From Hyperoplus lanceolatus (Eukaryota > Chordata > Actinopteri > Uranoscopiformes > Ammodytidae): DNA of 64,000 bases. Both the position numbers and the translations under genes were made by a program. This document shows, piece by piece, positions 11,690 to 24,158 of the stretch. The notes below the pieces were generated by a model. The model saw nothing but the letters and a program-made list of their open reading frames with translations, had not been told where the DNA came from and did no database searches. The stretch is taken from assembly GCA_026929865.2 (NCBI GenBank), contig CM049396.1, forward strand, positions 23,951,001-24,015,000, read 5' to 3'. Position 1 is the stretch's first letter. Each line of letters begins with the position of its first letter.

Positions 11690-14539
11690 TAAGGGGTGCC
11701 ATCATTCTAATTTAGGCTTTTAACTCAAAGCACCACTTCTAGTGTGACTTAAGACTCATTTGATCTGTCTATCACCAGTCAACCTGTTAACAGAATTTAA
11801 GATGCCTTATGATTGTATAATATTTTAATGCTCAAACAGCTTTCTGCCTGTTGAACTTTGTCCCAGTAAACTTAAAAAACTCCAAAAGAGTTTTGCTAAA
11901 CTTGCATTTTAGAACAACATCTACTGATTGCTTGTTTTTTAGCCTTGAAGAAGAAAACTGCCTACTAAAGAATTTGGGGAAGCTTTAGAGGAGGAATGAC
12001 TCCCATATTCTGTTATCAGACATTGTATGAAGAATAACACCTGCTGAGATGAGTTTCTGGGAATATCTGCCTAATTAAAAAATGTTTCCGCTTTCGCCAG
12101 CAAAACGAGGGCGAGACACACAAACCGAGTGTATATGCCTACACATTTCTCGGACATATAACCTCTGCTATTTCTGTTCAATCTTTGTCTCAATCATGTA
12201 AGCTACACTTGTGATGCATGTTGATTCCCTTGCATTTGTTGTTGCAAGTAAAATATCCACCTGCTTTTGAAGAAGCCTGACTCAAATTCTTTTATTACAA
12301 ACACTTGGGTTGTTTAATGATAGAATTCCTTTAACAAACCAACTTGTGGATTTACAACGAACATTTCGTAACATGAATTAACAAACTTATTTTTTTGTAT
12401 TACTCTTGTCCACACAACATTTGTTCTTTTTACGAAATATCTGTGCACACGAGAATGCATATGATATGATTAGGGCAATGTTTGTGTTGTTTCATGTCAA
12501 ATGGAGGGACAATGTGAGAGGTCATGTGATTTCACGTTTAACTGAACAACAGGTGGGCCAACAAATTAAGTTGTTCGTGATAGTGTCCGAAACACATAAT
12601 CATTAACTACAGTATATAGAAACAGCTAAATAAGCTGGGGTTTCTGTTCTTGTTTTAGACATACCAGTCATATTAACAAACGTAGTTAGCCCCTTGCAGT
12701 CATAGCAGTAGTCGTACCGCTGTAGAACTATATGAGGTAGTATTTATTTATTGTTACCAATCTGCAAGGGGTCTTCATGTGGCCACAATGAAACATTGAG
12801 ATTGAACAGCACCATCAAATTGACCGTCAAACCGTATCAGAGGTTAACGGCTATAGCCAATGGGATTGCTGATGTCGGCCTTGTCATAGTCATAACAGTA
12901 GTGAAGGAAAGAGGCAGCAGTCAAAGCAGTAGTGTCAGTCAGACGTATTACCGCAGTAGTGCCAATGGCAAATTGGTATAAAACAATATATTGTAAGTAG
13001 AAACAATATTAGTCATTGCATCTGCTGAATGAATTCATATATACCATGCCAAGGGCATACATATGTACCAAAGAAATATATCAATATGGTACAACATATT
13101 TCTACCTGGTGGGTATATTGTTATCTCCATCTCAATGCTTTGGTGGAAGATGTATTTTAAACACAAAAGGAATAAGCTCTTAAATAATTCTAAACATGCA
13201 TTTTTAAAGGGCCAGTCCCCTTGGATTACAAATAAATAATAATGTATTGCTAGTGGCTAATAGATTTGTCGAGATTAATCAATGTTTTGAGATCTTCACC
13301 CCTGAAACATTCCATTCCCTTTAGCTGATGCTTGTATGTGTTGAAAATGGTACACATCCTCAGTTTCATTTCTGCTGAATGCACATCATCATCTGCTCTA
13401 AATAGGATATTTAAATGACAGTGTTCATATTTAATCTAACCCTCTCCTGAGGAACACTCTCCATAGTGAGTGCTGTCTTTACACAGGATGGAAGTATAGT
13501 GAATGTGATTGGCCATTCTCGGCCCAGCCTCTGTTGCACCGTCCTAGAATGTATTTTCTCCTGATCCAACCCTGTGCCAAAGTGCACCACAGGTACCCCA
13601 GAGAGAGCCAGGGACACACAATGACCAAAAAGTGTTCTTGGCATCTCCCGTTGGCACGGACAGTTGACTTTGCTCTAGCTTTGGCTCAACACAGTCAAAT
13701 GTCAGGGTCTGCAGGGTTCACAGAAAAATAGAAGCCCCTGTCCTGCACAAAGAGAAGCCACTAGCTCATTATGGATTAATACAATTTCCAGGCAAGATTC
13801 AGATTGAATTATTCAAAATGTTCTCCTTCAGTCAGCAGTTTTTTTCATAAACGTCAATACAAGTAGCCTATGCATTGGGCGATTTGTGTTTCTTTGACTG
13901 TAGAGAATACAGTAAAGGCTAGCGGTGTAAGCCAGGGAGGCCTCAAATACCAGAGAAAAACATCTGAGCTCATTTTCCTTTGGCGAAATTAACCTACAAA
14001 ACACAAACACTAGTAGATGAATATTATTTAAGTACACATATTTCTTCACCTTTATTGATTGAACGCCTCTCTGGCACATGACCCAAACATAACACTGGAC
14101 ACATAAAATACATACTGGAAGTCCGCCATTGTTGTTTTTACAAGACGAGTTGATCAGTACACAAAGCAACAATGGCCATGCCCCCAATAGAGTCAATGAA
14201 TCGTTTCCATCTACCTCACGATTAGCGCCAACATATTTGCATTTTAACTTTTAACATTTGGTTTAGTTTGACTTTATAAAAACCTTATACAAGCCTTTTG
14301 TTTATGATTTTGCAGAAGCTGAAGCTGTGTTTTTGCCCATAAAGCTGAGCTGTGGCCCTCAGTGCGCTCCCTCTGGATTAGCACCAAGCATTAACTCACA
14401 AGGCTTGTTTTACACTCAATCAGACTAGTGTTGGAAAGCAGTCATCCATCAACCCCCCTTCCATCCATTATAACACAGACCCCCGCCCCTCCTCCCCTCT
14501 GACTCTCCCACTCCCTGACATTACTTATTTGCACCAACA

Positions 14540-14573
14540 CCCCCCCCCCCCCCACACACACACACACACACAC
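14540..14573. repeat. Poly-C run followed by (AC)n
   Basis: About 14 C (14540-14553) running directly into roughly ten AC units. Confidence 0.9.
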
Positions 14574-15070
14574 CAATTCCACATAAGCAGCTCCTAAATA
14601 AAAGTCAGCGCCTGCACTCCAATCTCAGGGTTGCCTGTGATTTGTACCTTGATCAAATATTTACACATGGAGAACCAACCTTTCTCAGCTCGGGTTGTTC
14701 ACGTCTCGCTTGCGTCGTGCATTTCTCCAAAGAGCCATTTCAACTATGATCTGTTTGATGTCAATGTGGACACAATGATATTGTTGTTGATCAGTGATAA
14801 CTTAATTTGAACTAATATAGTAGAAAAGGTTTGGTGGAAAGGATACAAATAAAACAAGACTTCCAATGTCTAAATATTTTCTATAAGAGTCATTGTTACC
14901 ATACATATATTTCAGAAGTTAATTAAAATGTGCACGCTTGAAATAAAAGTATGATACAGAACAGACAGCAATGTGACTCATGTAGCAAAAAAAAAGATAT
15001 TGTAGTGTGTGAGCTATATAAACAAGGTAAAGATTATATAAAAATATCACAACAAACATGCATAAATACT

Positions 15071-15091
15071 ATATATATATATATATATATT
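15071..15091. repeat. (AT)n microsatellite
   Basis: About ten AT units just left of the TA-flanked element at 15104. Confidence 0.9.
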
Positions 15092-15103
15092 TAATATACT
15101 GTA

Positions 15104-16245
15104 GGGGAGAACGTGGTAATCTGAGCCACGTTTTACATTTGCTCCCCTTTAAGGGAGCTAAAATGATTTATCACTCAAATTTACACATTTCCCATTAATT
15201 CAGGATGTTTCCCAGAAATGGGCATTAGTAGAATTTTTTCAAGACAAAGGGCAGTGAAAATATGATTGTTTAAAAAAAAAGTTGTCATGTGGCTCACTTT
15301 ACCCCAGCTGTGGGGTAAACTGATCCACTCACTTTTTCCACTCTGAAACTACCATAACAACACATATTGTAACAGTTAGAATCCTGAAAGCTAGCCACAC
15401 ATCCCAGAACTAATGTCAGACTAGTAACAGAATGATGGGGTTTGGTCAATTAAGCAAAGCAAATTTTCTAAACACTTGAAAGTAACTCTGAACAAAATCA
15501 AAATCAAATACAACATATTATAATTCAAAGCATAGGAAAATCAGAACCAGCGAGAAAAGCATGGGACTCTGAACACAGGAGAAGACCCAACTGGATTATA
15601 ACATCAGCCTGTCATACTCTACAACTAGGCCTACTCTACATTCCAGCCCTGAAGGTTACAGGGAAAGATGAGAAGGTGCTCTTTCCGTGTGGTTGTCCCA
15701 GGTCGTCTTCCTGGTTTATTTCCTTGGCATGATGGCTTTTCTACAATGTGTATGACATTAAAATAAAACATATGTTATGTAATATTACATTAAAATATGT
15801 TTAAGACTAAACTTAACTTGTGGGGGAAAGTGAGACAGTGCCTCACTTTCCCCCACAGTATTTGGCTCACTTTCCCCCACCACCACAATTTGAGAAAAAA
15901 CTACCTCTCTTAGCCTTTCAGGCTAATATTTAGCTAATATCATCACATGGTTTTTATATGTTGGTAGTTCATCAACACGTATGATAGAAGTTTTTCTACG
16001 TGAATACATTTGCTTTGGCACAACAGTTGATTAAGTCGACAGCAAGAACATGTACTTTTACATGCAAAATACCTATTTTGGTGAAAAAAAACATGCTTAC
16101 CACAGCACCATGAGGTCCTCTCTTTCATGGCCAAGGGGAAATGAGAGGGACTTGAAAACATATCTCACATGACCACAAATGTTTTCCGTTGCCTAGATAC
16201 AGAGGGTGGCTCACATTAGATGCTTCAGATTCCCCCGTTCTCCCC
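15104..16245. mobile_element. TA-flanked non-autonomous DNA transposon, 1.14 kb
   Basis: A perfect 10-bp terminal inverted repeat, GGGGAGAACG (15104-15113) and CGTTCTCCCC (16236-16245), flanked by TA on both sides (15102-15103 and 16246-16247). Inside are repeated GTGGCTCACTTTACCCC-like and GGCTCACTTTCCCCCAC-like motifs in both orientations, including a near-perfect palindrome at 15819-15857. No transposase frame is present; the longest ORF is under 75 codons. The TA duplication suggests a Tc1/mariner-type mobiliser, but the family is not certain. Confidence 0.75.
15819..15857. repeat. Palindrome inside the 15104 element
   Basis: TGTGGGGGAAAGTGAG and its reverse complement CTCACTTTCCCCCACA separated by a 7-nt loop. 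A 16-bp stem could extrude as a hairpin or cruciform. Confidence 0.9.
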
Positions 16246-16247
16246 TA

Positions 16248-17625
16248 AATATTTTTTTGAAGATGAATACAATATTTTTATTACGAGTCTAGCTATCAAA
16301 GCTGGTGTGAATGGGACCCCAATGTAGACGACTAGTCTGATGCAGTTCAATTGCAATCTGAAAGGTGTATACAAAGGTGTAAGAGGGAGTTGTTAAATGT
16401 ACTGTAGGGGTGAGGTGACTGGCAGTGAAAGTAAGAGGATCCTGGTAGGGCCAGTAGAGATAATGGAAGTGAATGGGGTTAGGGTAAGTGAGAATGTGGC
16501 TGGAAACTGAGCATGCATTTGACCCAGGCTGTTTCTTATTGGAACGCATTGAAGAGTAACTGCACCCAGGCAAATAATCTCCCTGCGCTGTCAGCACTAC
16601 ATTGTAGTGCTACATGGGTGGTGAGCTTTTCCATATTGAGTCTTTTTCTTTTTTTACATTTCATAATAAAATGACAAATCAAGATGTAATGGATATTGCA
16701 AATACTCAGTAGTCGCAAACTGGTTCAATTGTGTTTTTTTTTTTTGTTTTTTTACTTTTGATAAAGCTTGGCTAATAGTTGTACTTGCTCCTAGCCTTTT
16801 TTCCCATTTAGCTATGCTGGATACATCCTGGATCTGTTTAGGACACATCCATATCCATTACCCATCACATTCTACAGCTCTGTCTAATAATAATTATAAT
16901 ACATTTTATTTGAGAGTGCCTTTCAAGTCAACAAGGACACTTTAGAGACTTGATAACATGTGTGAAACCCCAGCTGGAGTGGGAAACCAGCAAGGCATTC
17001 TTAAATCCTAACACAGTGAGCACTGAGAGGGCCTAGGCTGGTTTCTCCAGCCTGGACATCCCATCTATATCTCCAGTGTAAGGCAGTGGGAAAATAAAAG
17101 GCAGTGCATAAAGAAGAGAGAAAATCACTACATGCCAAGAAGTGTTTTGTGTCGCACACACTGAGCGGAGAACAGTGCAAGAGCCCTCCTCATTAAATTC
17201 ATGCAGTGGCGTTGGTTTTTCCACTTTAATGCTTGGGAGATGCTGGCTTCCTCCGTGGAGAGAGATAGGGGACTTGGGGGGCCAATTTGGCCGGTTCCTG
17301 GGGGGAGCGTGCTTTAAACTGAAATGCCCTCTCCTCTTTCTTAATCTCTATTAACCTCTCCCTCTCTTCATCTTACATCTCTGTTCCTGCTTCAGGGCTC
17401 CTTTACCCCCATGGTGCTCAGCCCTATATTCTCAGCTGTCTTATTTGACTTCATAAGTGTTGTGGTTGTCTCTAAATCTGCAAGTCAATTCTCCCACGGA
17501 CACCCATGTGAGTTAAAGGTGAGCTGGTGGGGTCTTGCAATTCCTTAAAATCGATGTACTTGTCTTGCTTCAAATTAGCATGAATTTTTTTTTGTTTACA
17601 TCGGATGAATCAATGACAGGCATTG
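16248..17625. other. Non-coding sequence with a short repeat relic
   Basis: Around 16888-16955 the sequence ACATTTTATTTGAGAGTGCC followed by TTTCAAGTCA and AAGGACACTTTA resembles a common fish repeat containing a GCGCCTTTCA motif. Otherwise nothing is recognised. Confidence 0.35.
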
Positions 17626-17627
17626 AT

Positions 17628-17790
17628 GCTGGTACCAATATAAGCGAACCGCGCTGTACCTTATTTTGGTCTGCCTTTTATTTGGGGTACCAAGCCGTCC
17701 CAATTGGTCCCAAGAGGGTGATTGGTCGACATAATGGTATAGTAGTGGAAGAGATTAACTGCCATGTGTCATCACCTCGAAAAACACACA
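17628..17790 (+). mobile_element. Relic of the TTTCCACTGAG MITE family (internal part)
   Basis: AAGCGAACC, TTTGGGGTACCAAGC and GATTGGTCGACATAAT occur in the same order and spacing as AAGCGAACC, TTGGGGTACCAAG and GATTGGTCGACAGAAT in the better preserved copy at 55620-55720. Both termini are lost. Confidence 0.55.
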
Positions 17791-17794
17791 GCTC

Positions 17795-19305
17795 TTTGTT
17801 TACTGCGTCCCGTTCTTCCTCTTAATTGAATTTGTTGGTCAGGCTACATTGTGTCCCGCTGCTATGATGTCACCATAGATATTAAGCTGCTCCAAAGTGA
17901 GCTAATTCCTCTTAGCTCACTTACTAACTCACATCAGACACACTGTGTGCTCTTGGGTAGACACATCATCATCATGTTGGTAGAGCATACAGCCCTGCTA
18001 GCGGCTATGTACGGCTGGTATGTTCATCATATAGAAAACCTACTGTAATTGCTGGATGGATAAAAGTTAAGGTCCAAAGTTTGTTTTACATTGTTAGCAG
18101 GCGGGATGCGGTAAATGCAAGAATTGGCCAGGGGTGAATGAAAAGTCGAGGGGGATGTCAAAGTCCTTAGTATGCATTGGCTGGTATTCCTGAACAAAAT
18201 TGTAGAGATTGCAAAAATAGTAGATGTTTTGTAATTTCAAAGCCATTAGGTTTTTCTTCCTAACCAACACACCTACAGTCATTGCCATAGCTACACTGCT
18301 AGCGTGGCTAATACAACTGGCCCTTTTAACAATGTGCAGGACACGCAACAATCGCATTTGGCACAGAATACATTGTGAAGCGTCTTGCAAAGAGACTTGA
18401 TAGAGTTGAGATTGTGACAAAGGAGAGAATATCCACCTGCAGAGCCAGCCAGACAGCTGAGGTGAAGTCAGCCATGAAGCCCTTTTCACTTTCATGGACA
18501 GGCCATGGTTGCACTAATGAATGAGTTTGAAGTTTCTGGAATAGAAACTTAAGATTTTTCCAATGATGCGGTCACACTCCAGTTATCAAGGAACTCTCAT
18601 TCCCTGTAAACCTGTATAACCTCAAATATACACGGTAGAAACAAATGGACCCTGAAAGGTAATCCAACAATGTGTCTGTTAAAAAATCAATCATAGATTT
18701 CAGGTTATGATCAAATTAAACAAATGCATTGCTTTGGGAACTATGGGCATAGAAACGTGGCTTACTGGAACAACCAACTTAGATGACCTTTTATACTTTT
18801 GATTAAAATGTACTTTAGCTAGACAATTAAATGTTCAATCTGATTCTAGCAGATACATCCTTTATGCTAGAGGTATCATCAGGGCAGTATACAGCACAAA
18901 CACTGAAGGGACCAAACATGTAGATTGTGAGATAGTTGTCAAATATGACCTTATACTTCTTGTATACAGGAAACCAATCACTTGACTGGATTCTACATAA
19001 TATGTTCGAAAGGATAATAGATTGCTTTCTGCCATTTTATCTGTTAAAGATATATTCAATTGGTGGCATTATAATTGGAAATTTCAATGGAATTTTTGAA
19101 AGTTCACTGAATGATATGGTCACTTATTAAGTTGCAGTTTCTGAATGTGAGAATTTCTGTTTGATATCATTATTGTCTGCATATTAAGATCCAAGAGATA
19201 ATTTGAGGTGGTATAAACTGATCAAAATAAACAATTAACCATTATGTTACCAATTAAGTGGGTGATGAATGCAAAGTTTATCAGGCTGTTTAAGTGCATG
19301 GCTGC
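17795..19305. other. Unique-looking non-coding sequence
   Basis: No gene, RNA gene or clear repeat boundary seen. Confidence 0.45.
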
Positions 19306-19308
19306 TAA

Positions 19309-19536
19309 GGGCACACTCACACAAGGCCCTGTTGCCCCATATAGTTCAAGCACTATTGCGATGCTCTTTATCAGCATCTGTACCGTGTCTGAGTACACCT
19401 CTCCCAACTGTGCCGGAGCTGAGGACGTGTACCATGCTTGAGTTTGGAACGGAGTTCTCCCACTGGTCAAACAAACTAGACTTTAGGGGTCAAACGTACT
19501 TGGGCATGGTACAGATGGCCTAGTGTGAGTGTGCCC
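19309..19536. mobile_element. 228-bp MITE with TAA target duplication
   Basis: The left end GGGCACACTCACACAAGGCC and the reverse-complemented right end GGGCACACTCACACTAGGCC match at 19 of 20 positions. Both are flanked by TAA (19306-19308 and 19537-19539), a PIF/Harbinger-like 3-bp duplication. It is non-coding; short frames through it are incidental. A diverged relative lies at about 2845-3005. Confidence 0.85.
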
Positions 19537-20100
19537 TAAATATACGATTTCCTGAGCAGGCAGGTTGCTGTTTGGCTCCTGGTTGGCAGATGCTCAACAG
19601 CTGGGGTTTACTAATATCACTCCAGGGTGCAAAGGTTTCCACTCTTAGCTCTCTCAGCCTCTGGCACTCTCTGTACTTCTCAGTGCAGCTTTCTATCATG
19701 CATTACCGTCTATTCTTTGATCCTTTTAAGGAATAATATCCTCCTTTTCTTAAACTTCCCTTTCACTTTATCTTCTCCTCCTCACTTTTTTGGTTCCAAA
19801 TCTCTGTTCTGAGACAGTTTGCCCGAACTAGAGTCAGGACAAAAGAGGGAGAGGGCTTTTCAGTGCTGGATTGTGCAAAGCCTTTGCCCATTCCTCAGCG
19901 CTAGACAAGCCCTCGTGTTTCACCTGAAACGCCTCTGGATTTACGCTGTGAACTGCAGCCATCTTTCTTCCGTTAATCACCTCGGGGCTGGGCGATCGGG
20001 CTCGCCACGTCCCCCAGGCCGATGGATAACCCGCGGGGGAAATGGAATGGAAAGCAGCCAAGCCTGACGCTCTTGAGGCACTTTCTAGGTACCACACTGT

Positions 20101-20103
<3 letters not shown>

Positions 20104-20139
<36 letters not shown>
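20104..20139. repeat. (GA)n microsatellite
   Basis: An uninterrupted run of about 18 GA units. Confidence 0.95.
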
Positions 20140-20141
<2 letters not shown>

Positions 20142-21286
20142 TGGACAGCAAAGCAATTCAGTTTGTGTGTATGTGTGTGTAAAAGAGGCCAGACAACAGC
20201 GTTTGCCACTAATTCAATCTGTTCCTTTTTCTAAAGGTTTGTTATGAATGTTGTTTTTGTATTCTGAAACCTGTTGGTCGACAAGTGTTTCATTTGAATT
20301 TGGCTTTTGGACTTACAGACGGTCCATTCTCAGTTCTGTTGTTGATACACAGCTCCAACCATACACTTGTTTTAATGTTAAGAAATTCATTGTTTAGTCT
20401 ATAAAAGGAAAAACAGCACATATGCACATATAAGGTCAAGGGACCCAAAGGTATTCAAAACTTAATTATAGGAAGCAGATACAAAAACACATCTTATAAA
20501 CAAAGAAGATCATTTACCTAAGTGATTAATTAATTGATTGGTCCTTTTATTAATTGTGGCCTGCATGCTTGAGGCCTGTGGCTACATTAGCAGCTAATCA
20601 GCAATCAAGTTGCATCATGGGAAATGTAGGTAGTGTCTTCTTTTTTGAACTGTCCATTAAGGATGACAGTTTAATAAGAAGTGTATTATGAAGTTGGTGG
20701 AGAGCTCTTTTACAGATATTGATATGAAACTTGCATGTGATTAATTAACACCAAACCAAGGGACAGACAGACATGAGGTCATTCAGGAGAGAGGGGGGCC
20801 CCCGGGGGATCCTGGCTGTTGATTGGTTATCCATCCTTGGTTCCACCCCAACAGTTAGCCTGTAACACCAGTCAAATACCCTGAGAAGCAATCATGCAAA
20901 AAATGTAGAAGAGTTAGACGGTGTTAACAGTCTGACACTGACATACAGTATACAGCAAACCCATCATTAATCCTGTTTTTGTCTGTTGATGTTGCTTTAA
21001 GTTCAGCGCTTGTGATGATGTCAGCAGAATCCGGCTAATCGCTGCTAATGGACAGTGTTTTGGACCAGGCATTAATGTGTTGCGGCAATTTGGGTTTGTT
21101 TTTTTCCAAACACGGCATTACCACACACATTTTTTCCCCAGATGGTTACTGATCATTTTAATGAGAGACAGGCAGAAAAAGAGGGTTTGCCCTAACTGCT
21201 TCTTAGCATGCGTTCACTCGCACTGAAAACTCATCTTTACAGACTACCCCATGGCTTTAATATATATAAATATATGCAGTACGCAC

Positions 21287-21324
21287 GTGTGTGTGTTTGT
21301 GTTTGTGTTTGTGTGTGTGTGTGT
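21287..21324. repeat. (TG)n with TTTG variants
   Basis: GT-rich tract with interspersed GTTT units. Confidence 0.85.
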
Positions 21325-21564
21325 AAGGTGAAAGGTTTTCTGTTTCTTGGATAGCTTACAACAGACAGAAAACAAATAAGAATGGTAGAGAGTATGATAT
21401 ATCTACTCTGGTGCAAAGTGACATCATTTTAATGTTCATTCAGCTTTAACATTAAAGCTCATTGACTCATCAGCGTCAGAATGTTCATTTAATCAGTGAC
21501 CTAATCAGAGCATATAATCCAATTTACTACTACAGAGTGGTTTAGAGACTAGCGAATGGAGTGA

Positions 21565-21619
21565 GGGATGGATGAATGGATGGAAGAATGGATGGATGGA
21601 TGGATAGAAAGAAAGAAAG
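21565..21619. repeat. (GGAT)n / (GAAA)n imperfect tetranucleotide tract
   Basis: Imperfect GGATGGAT/GAATGGAT units grading into three GAAA units. Confidence 0.85.
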
Positions 21620-21755
21620 CCAGTAGGAATGACGACATCATCTGGAATGACTGCATCGATCAGCATTAGCTTTAAACTCATGGCAAGTGAGTCCCAAGGT
21701 TTGGCTGAATTGTATGAAAAGGCCCTATAGCACCCGAAAGTGATGGTGGGTTATA

Positions 21756-21803
21756 ACACACACACACGTGCACGCGCACACACACACACCCACACACACA
21801 CAC
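21756..21803. repeat. Imperfect (CA)n microsatellite
   Basis: CA run interrupted by CGTG, CGCG and CC. It lies about 190 bp left of the plus-strand LINE fragment. Confidence 0.9.
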
Positions 21804-21995
21804 GAGGAGCGGGGTATAAGTTAGGAGGAGGTGGGTGAGACAATTAGGTGATATATTATGAAGACCCTTAAATGTTATCACTCATCATACAGTTTATTTA
21901 TTATATATTTCAATCGCATGATCGCAATATTGGCAACTATAATAGTAATCACACATGTTGACCTTTATCGGGCAGAAGTTTCGCCATGCCTAACA

Positions 21996-22450
21996 ACTAA
22001 CAAGAAAAAGCACTGTGCAGCACTTTTTATTGATCTTTCAAAGGCCTTTGATACTGTTGACCACCATTTGCTTTTACAGAGGCTGCATGACATTGGCTTT
22101 GATCAGTCTGCATGTAGCTGGTTTAGGGATTATCTCTCTGATAGACAGCAGTCAGTTAAACTGGGAAGATACCAGTCTGAGTTTTTAACTGTTACAAATG
22201 GTGTCCCACAGGGCTCAATTTTAGGTCCAGTTCTTTTCACAAATTATATAAATAACATTGTTTCATCGCTAAAAAACTGTCACGCCCATCTATACGCTGA
22301 TGACACAGTACTGTATTGCATTTCCGATTCGGTGCACCAATCTATTGAGAACCTACAAAGCTCTTTTAACACTCTGCAGGACTGTCTAGTGGACCTCAGG
22401 CTTGTTCTTAATACAGACAAAACCAAATATATGTGTTTCTCCAGAGCAAA
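21996..22450 (+). pseudogene. LINE reverse transcriptase, motifs A-D (frameshifted)
   Basis: In-frame part of a longer open stretch starting at 21858; the first ~45 codons of that stretch are flanking sequence. It encodes ALFIDLSKAFDTVDH (motif A, catalytic Asp), NGVPQGSILGPVLF (motif B), LYADDTVLY (motif C, YADD) and LVLNTDKTKYMCF (motif D). After motif B the usual FxLYINDI block reads FTNYINNI, a sign of decay. The frame goes out of register at about 22440-22450 and continues in another frame. Confidence 0.85.
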
Positions 22451-23140
22451 ACTACACATTTTAATGATCTTATTATTCACACAAATAATGGATCTCATAT
22501 TGAAAGAGTCACTGAATATAAATATCTCGGCATCTGGATAGATGAAAAACTCTCTTTTACATTTCACATAAAAAATCTTGTCTGTCGTCTGCGACAAAAG
22601 ATTGGATATTTTTATAGGAACAAAGCCACCTTCCCGTTGTTCAGTAGGAAAAGGATTATTGAGGCAGTTTTTATGTCTGTCCTTGATTACGGTGATGTGG
22701 TCTACCGGCATGCATCACATTCATGTCTTAAACTCCTAGACTCAGTTTTTCACTCTGCTTTAAGGTTCATCACAGGAGATGCTTATGACACACACCATTG
22801 TCTCTTATATGAAAAGGTTGGGTGGTCCTCCCTTAAAGAGAGACGTGACGCACATTGGCATATTTTTATTTACAAAGCCTTGACCGGGAAGCTTCCTCGT
22901 TATTTAACAGAAATGCTGGTTGTTTCAGATGGGCTTTATCAGACCCGCTCCACTGACATGCTTATGCTTTATGTCCCACAAGCCCGGTCTGAGCTGGGAA
23001 AGACAGCTTTTAGCTTCAGTGCACCTGACTCCTGGAACAACTTACAGCTAAAAATTAAACTAAATACATTCATATCCTTTGGCCAATTTAAACAGACTAT
23101 CTTGGATCTGCCAAACTCTACCTGTAACTGTTTTAATTAG
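22433..23140 (+). pseudogene. LINE reverse transcriptase C-terminal part (frameshifted continuation)
   Basis: A 235-codon frame continuing the RT: EYKYLGIWIDEKLSFTFHIK (motif E region), then the thumb/C-terminal region with VLDYGDVVYRHA, LHxALRFITGDAYDTHHCLLY-like and APDSWNNLQ segments, to a stop at 23140. The first few codons (to about 22442) overlap the preceding frame and are not the true reading. Without the 5' part it is a dead copy. Confidence 0.85.
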
Positions 23141-23311
23141 GCTATATTGTACTTTATGCCTTTTGGTTGCTGCCACTCTTCCCCACTCTGTAAATGTTTC
23201 AATCGTTTTGTTTTCTCTTCTCTTCACTTGTTGTGTATTTGATGTATTTGCATTGAATGTTTTGTTTGTATTGTTGTTTTGAATTTGTTTTGACTCGACG
23301 TCATTGGAAAT

Positions 23312-23325
23312 GAGGGTCACCCCTC
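23312..23325 (+). other. LINE 3'-end stem-loop
   Basis: GAGGG, loop TCAC, CCCTC, extendable by one T-A pair, about 30 bp before the repeated tail. In stringent-type LINEs such a 3' hairpin is recognised by the element's own RT; that role here is an inference from position. Confidence 0.6.
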
Positions 23326-23762
23326 AATTGGTCTCTCGAGGATAAATAAAAGTTAAATGAAATGAAATTTTCTAGGGTAAACCACCCTGAAATCTGTATC
23401 ATCACTTAAGAAAATATCATGCCCTTATTCTGCATATTCCTTTCCCCTTCGTCTTCCACTATACCATCACTACCACCACAGTTTGGTGTCTTTCTCCGCA
23501 GCCTCTATGTAGTTGTGTGTCTTGTTGGGCTGTGTGTAATTGTCTGTGCCCTCATGCCTGCGGCCATGTTTTGGGCCCTGGCCAGTGAAAATTAAAAAAA
23601 AAAAAAACTCTCAGGCTAGTGTCACTCCAAAGCCCACTGCTGTGACATGATGTTGACAGGCGCTAAGTCTAGCCAACCAAAAGCTAAAATCTAATTACCA
23701 TTAAACCCGGGGAGTCGCGCTATGGCCAACAACATCATTTCTTAGGCCTATTATTCAAAATT

Positions 23763-23764
<2 letters not shown>

Positions 23765-23802
<38 letters not shown>
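23765..23802. repeat. (CA)n microsatellite
   Basis: About 19 uninterrupted CA units. Confidence 0.95.
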
Positions 23803-23803
<1 letters not shown>

Positions 23804-24125
23804 TTTGCCTTTGCTCGCAGGCTTTTTTGCAGTCACACATCTCCCCTGTCCTTGCTACCAGTTTTCACACTCCTCCTCACTTTGTTTGGAGGTGGAAATT
23901 GAAATGGTTGGTGCAAGGGTGATGCGTGTTGTGTCATTCTAAATGGGAGTTTTCTTACATCCTGTCTGCTAATGCTACATTGAGTCACAAGTGTAGGAAG
24001 TGATACACGGTTTGTCCATTATGAAATGTGTGTGTGGGACTTTGATCCCATCTTGTTTGGAGCTGTATGGTGGCTGCGTGGTGATGATGCATTACTTATT
24101 GTACTCAGAATGGCGGCAGGGATGT

Positions 24126-24158
24126 ACACACACACACACACACATACGCACGCACACA
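24126..24158. repeat. (CA)n microsatellite, imperfect
   Basis: CA run with TA and CG interruptions toward the right. Confidence 0.9.

Larger units (their letters stand above)
11693..15101. other. Unique-looking non-coding sequence
   Basis: About 3.4 kb without recognised genes or transposon termini, apart from the C-run/(AC)n tract at 14540 and the (TA)n tract at 15071. Open stretches are all under 125 codons and motif-free. Confidence 0.4.
19540..21990. other. Non-coding stretch with several microsatellites
   Basis: Contains the (GA)n, (TG)n, (GGAT)n and (CA)n tracts listed below. The 20520-20640 and 20990-21060 segments are AT/homeobox-motif-rich and look CNE-like, but nothing in the single sequence proves function. 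No coding potential is recognised. Confidence 0.4.
21996..23368 (+). mobile_element. 5'-truncated LINE fragment (RT 3' half plus 3' UTR)
   Basis: The sequence becomes LINE-like just before the TTNKKKHCAALFIDLSKAFD reading, so the 5' truncation lies within the RT domain near 21995. It continues through RT motifs A to E and a C-terminal region (stop at about 23140) into a roughly 230-bp 3' UTR. The 3' end has a GAGGG-TCAC-CCCTC hairpin (23312-23325), then GGATAAATAAAAGTTAAATG and an ATGAA-type tail ending near 23368. A conserved hairpin plus short tandem tail is typical of jockey/CR1/L2-type fish LINEs. It is a different family from the 5.6-8.5 kb LINE and in the opposite orientation. Confidence 0.88.
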
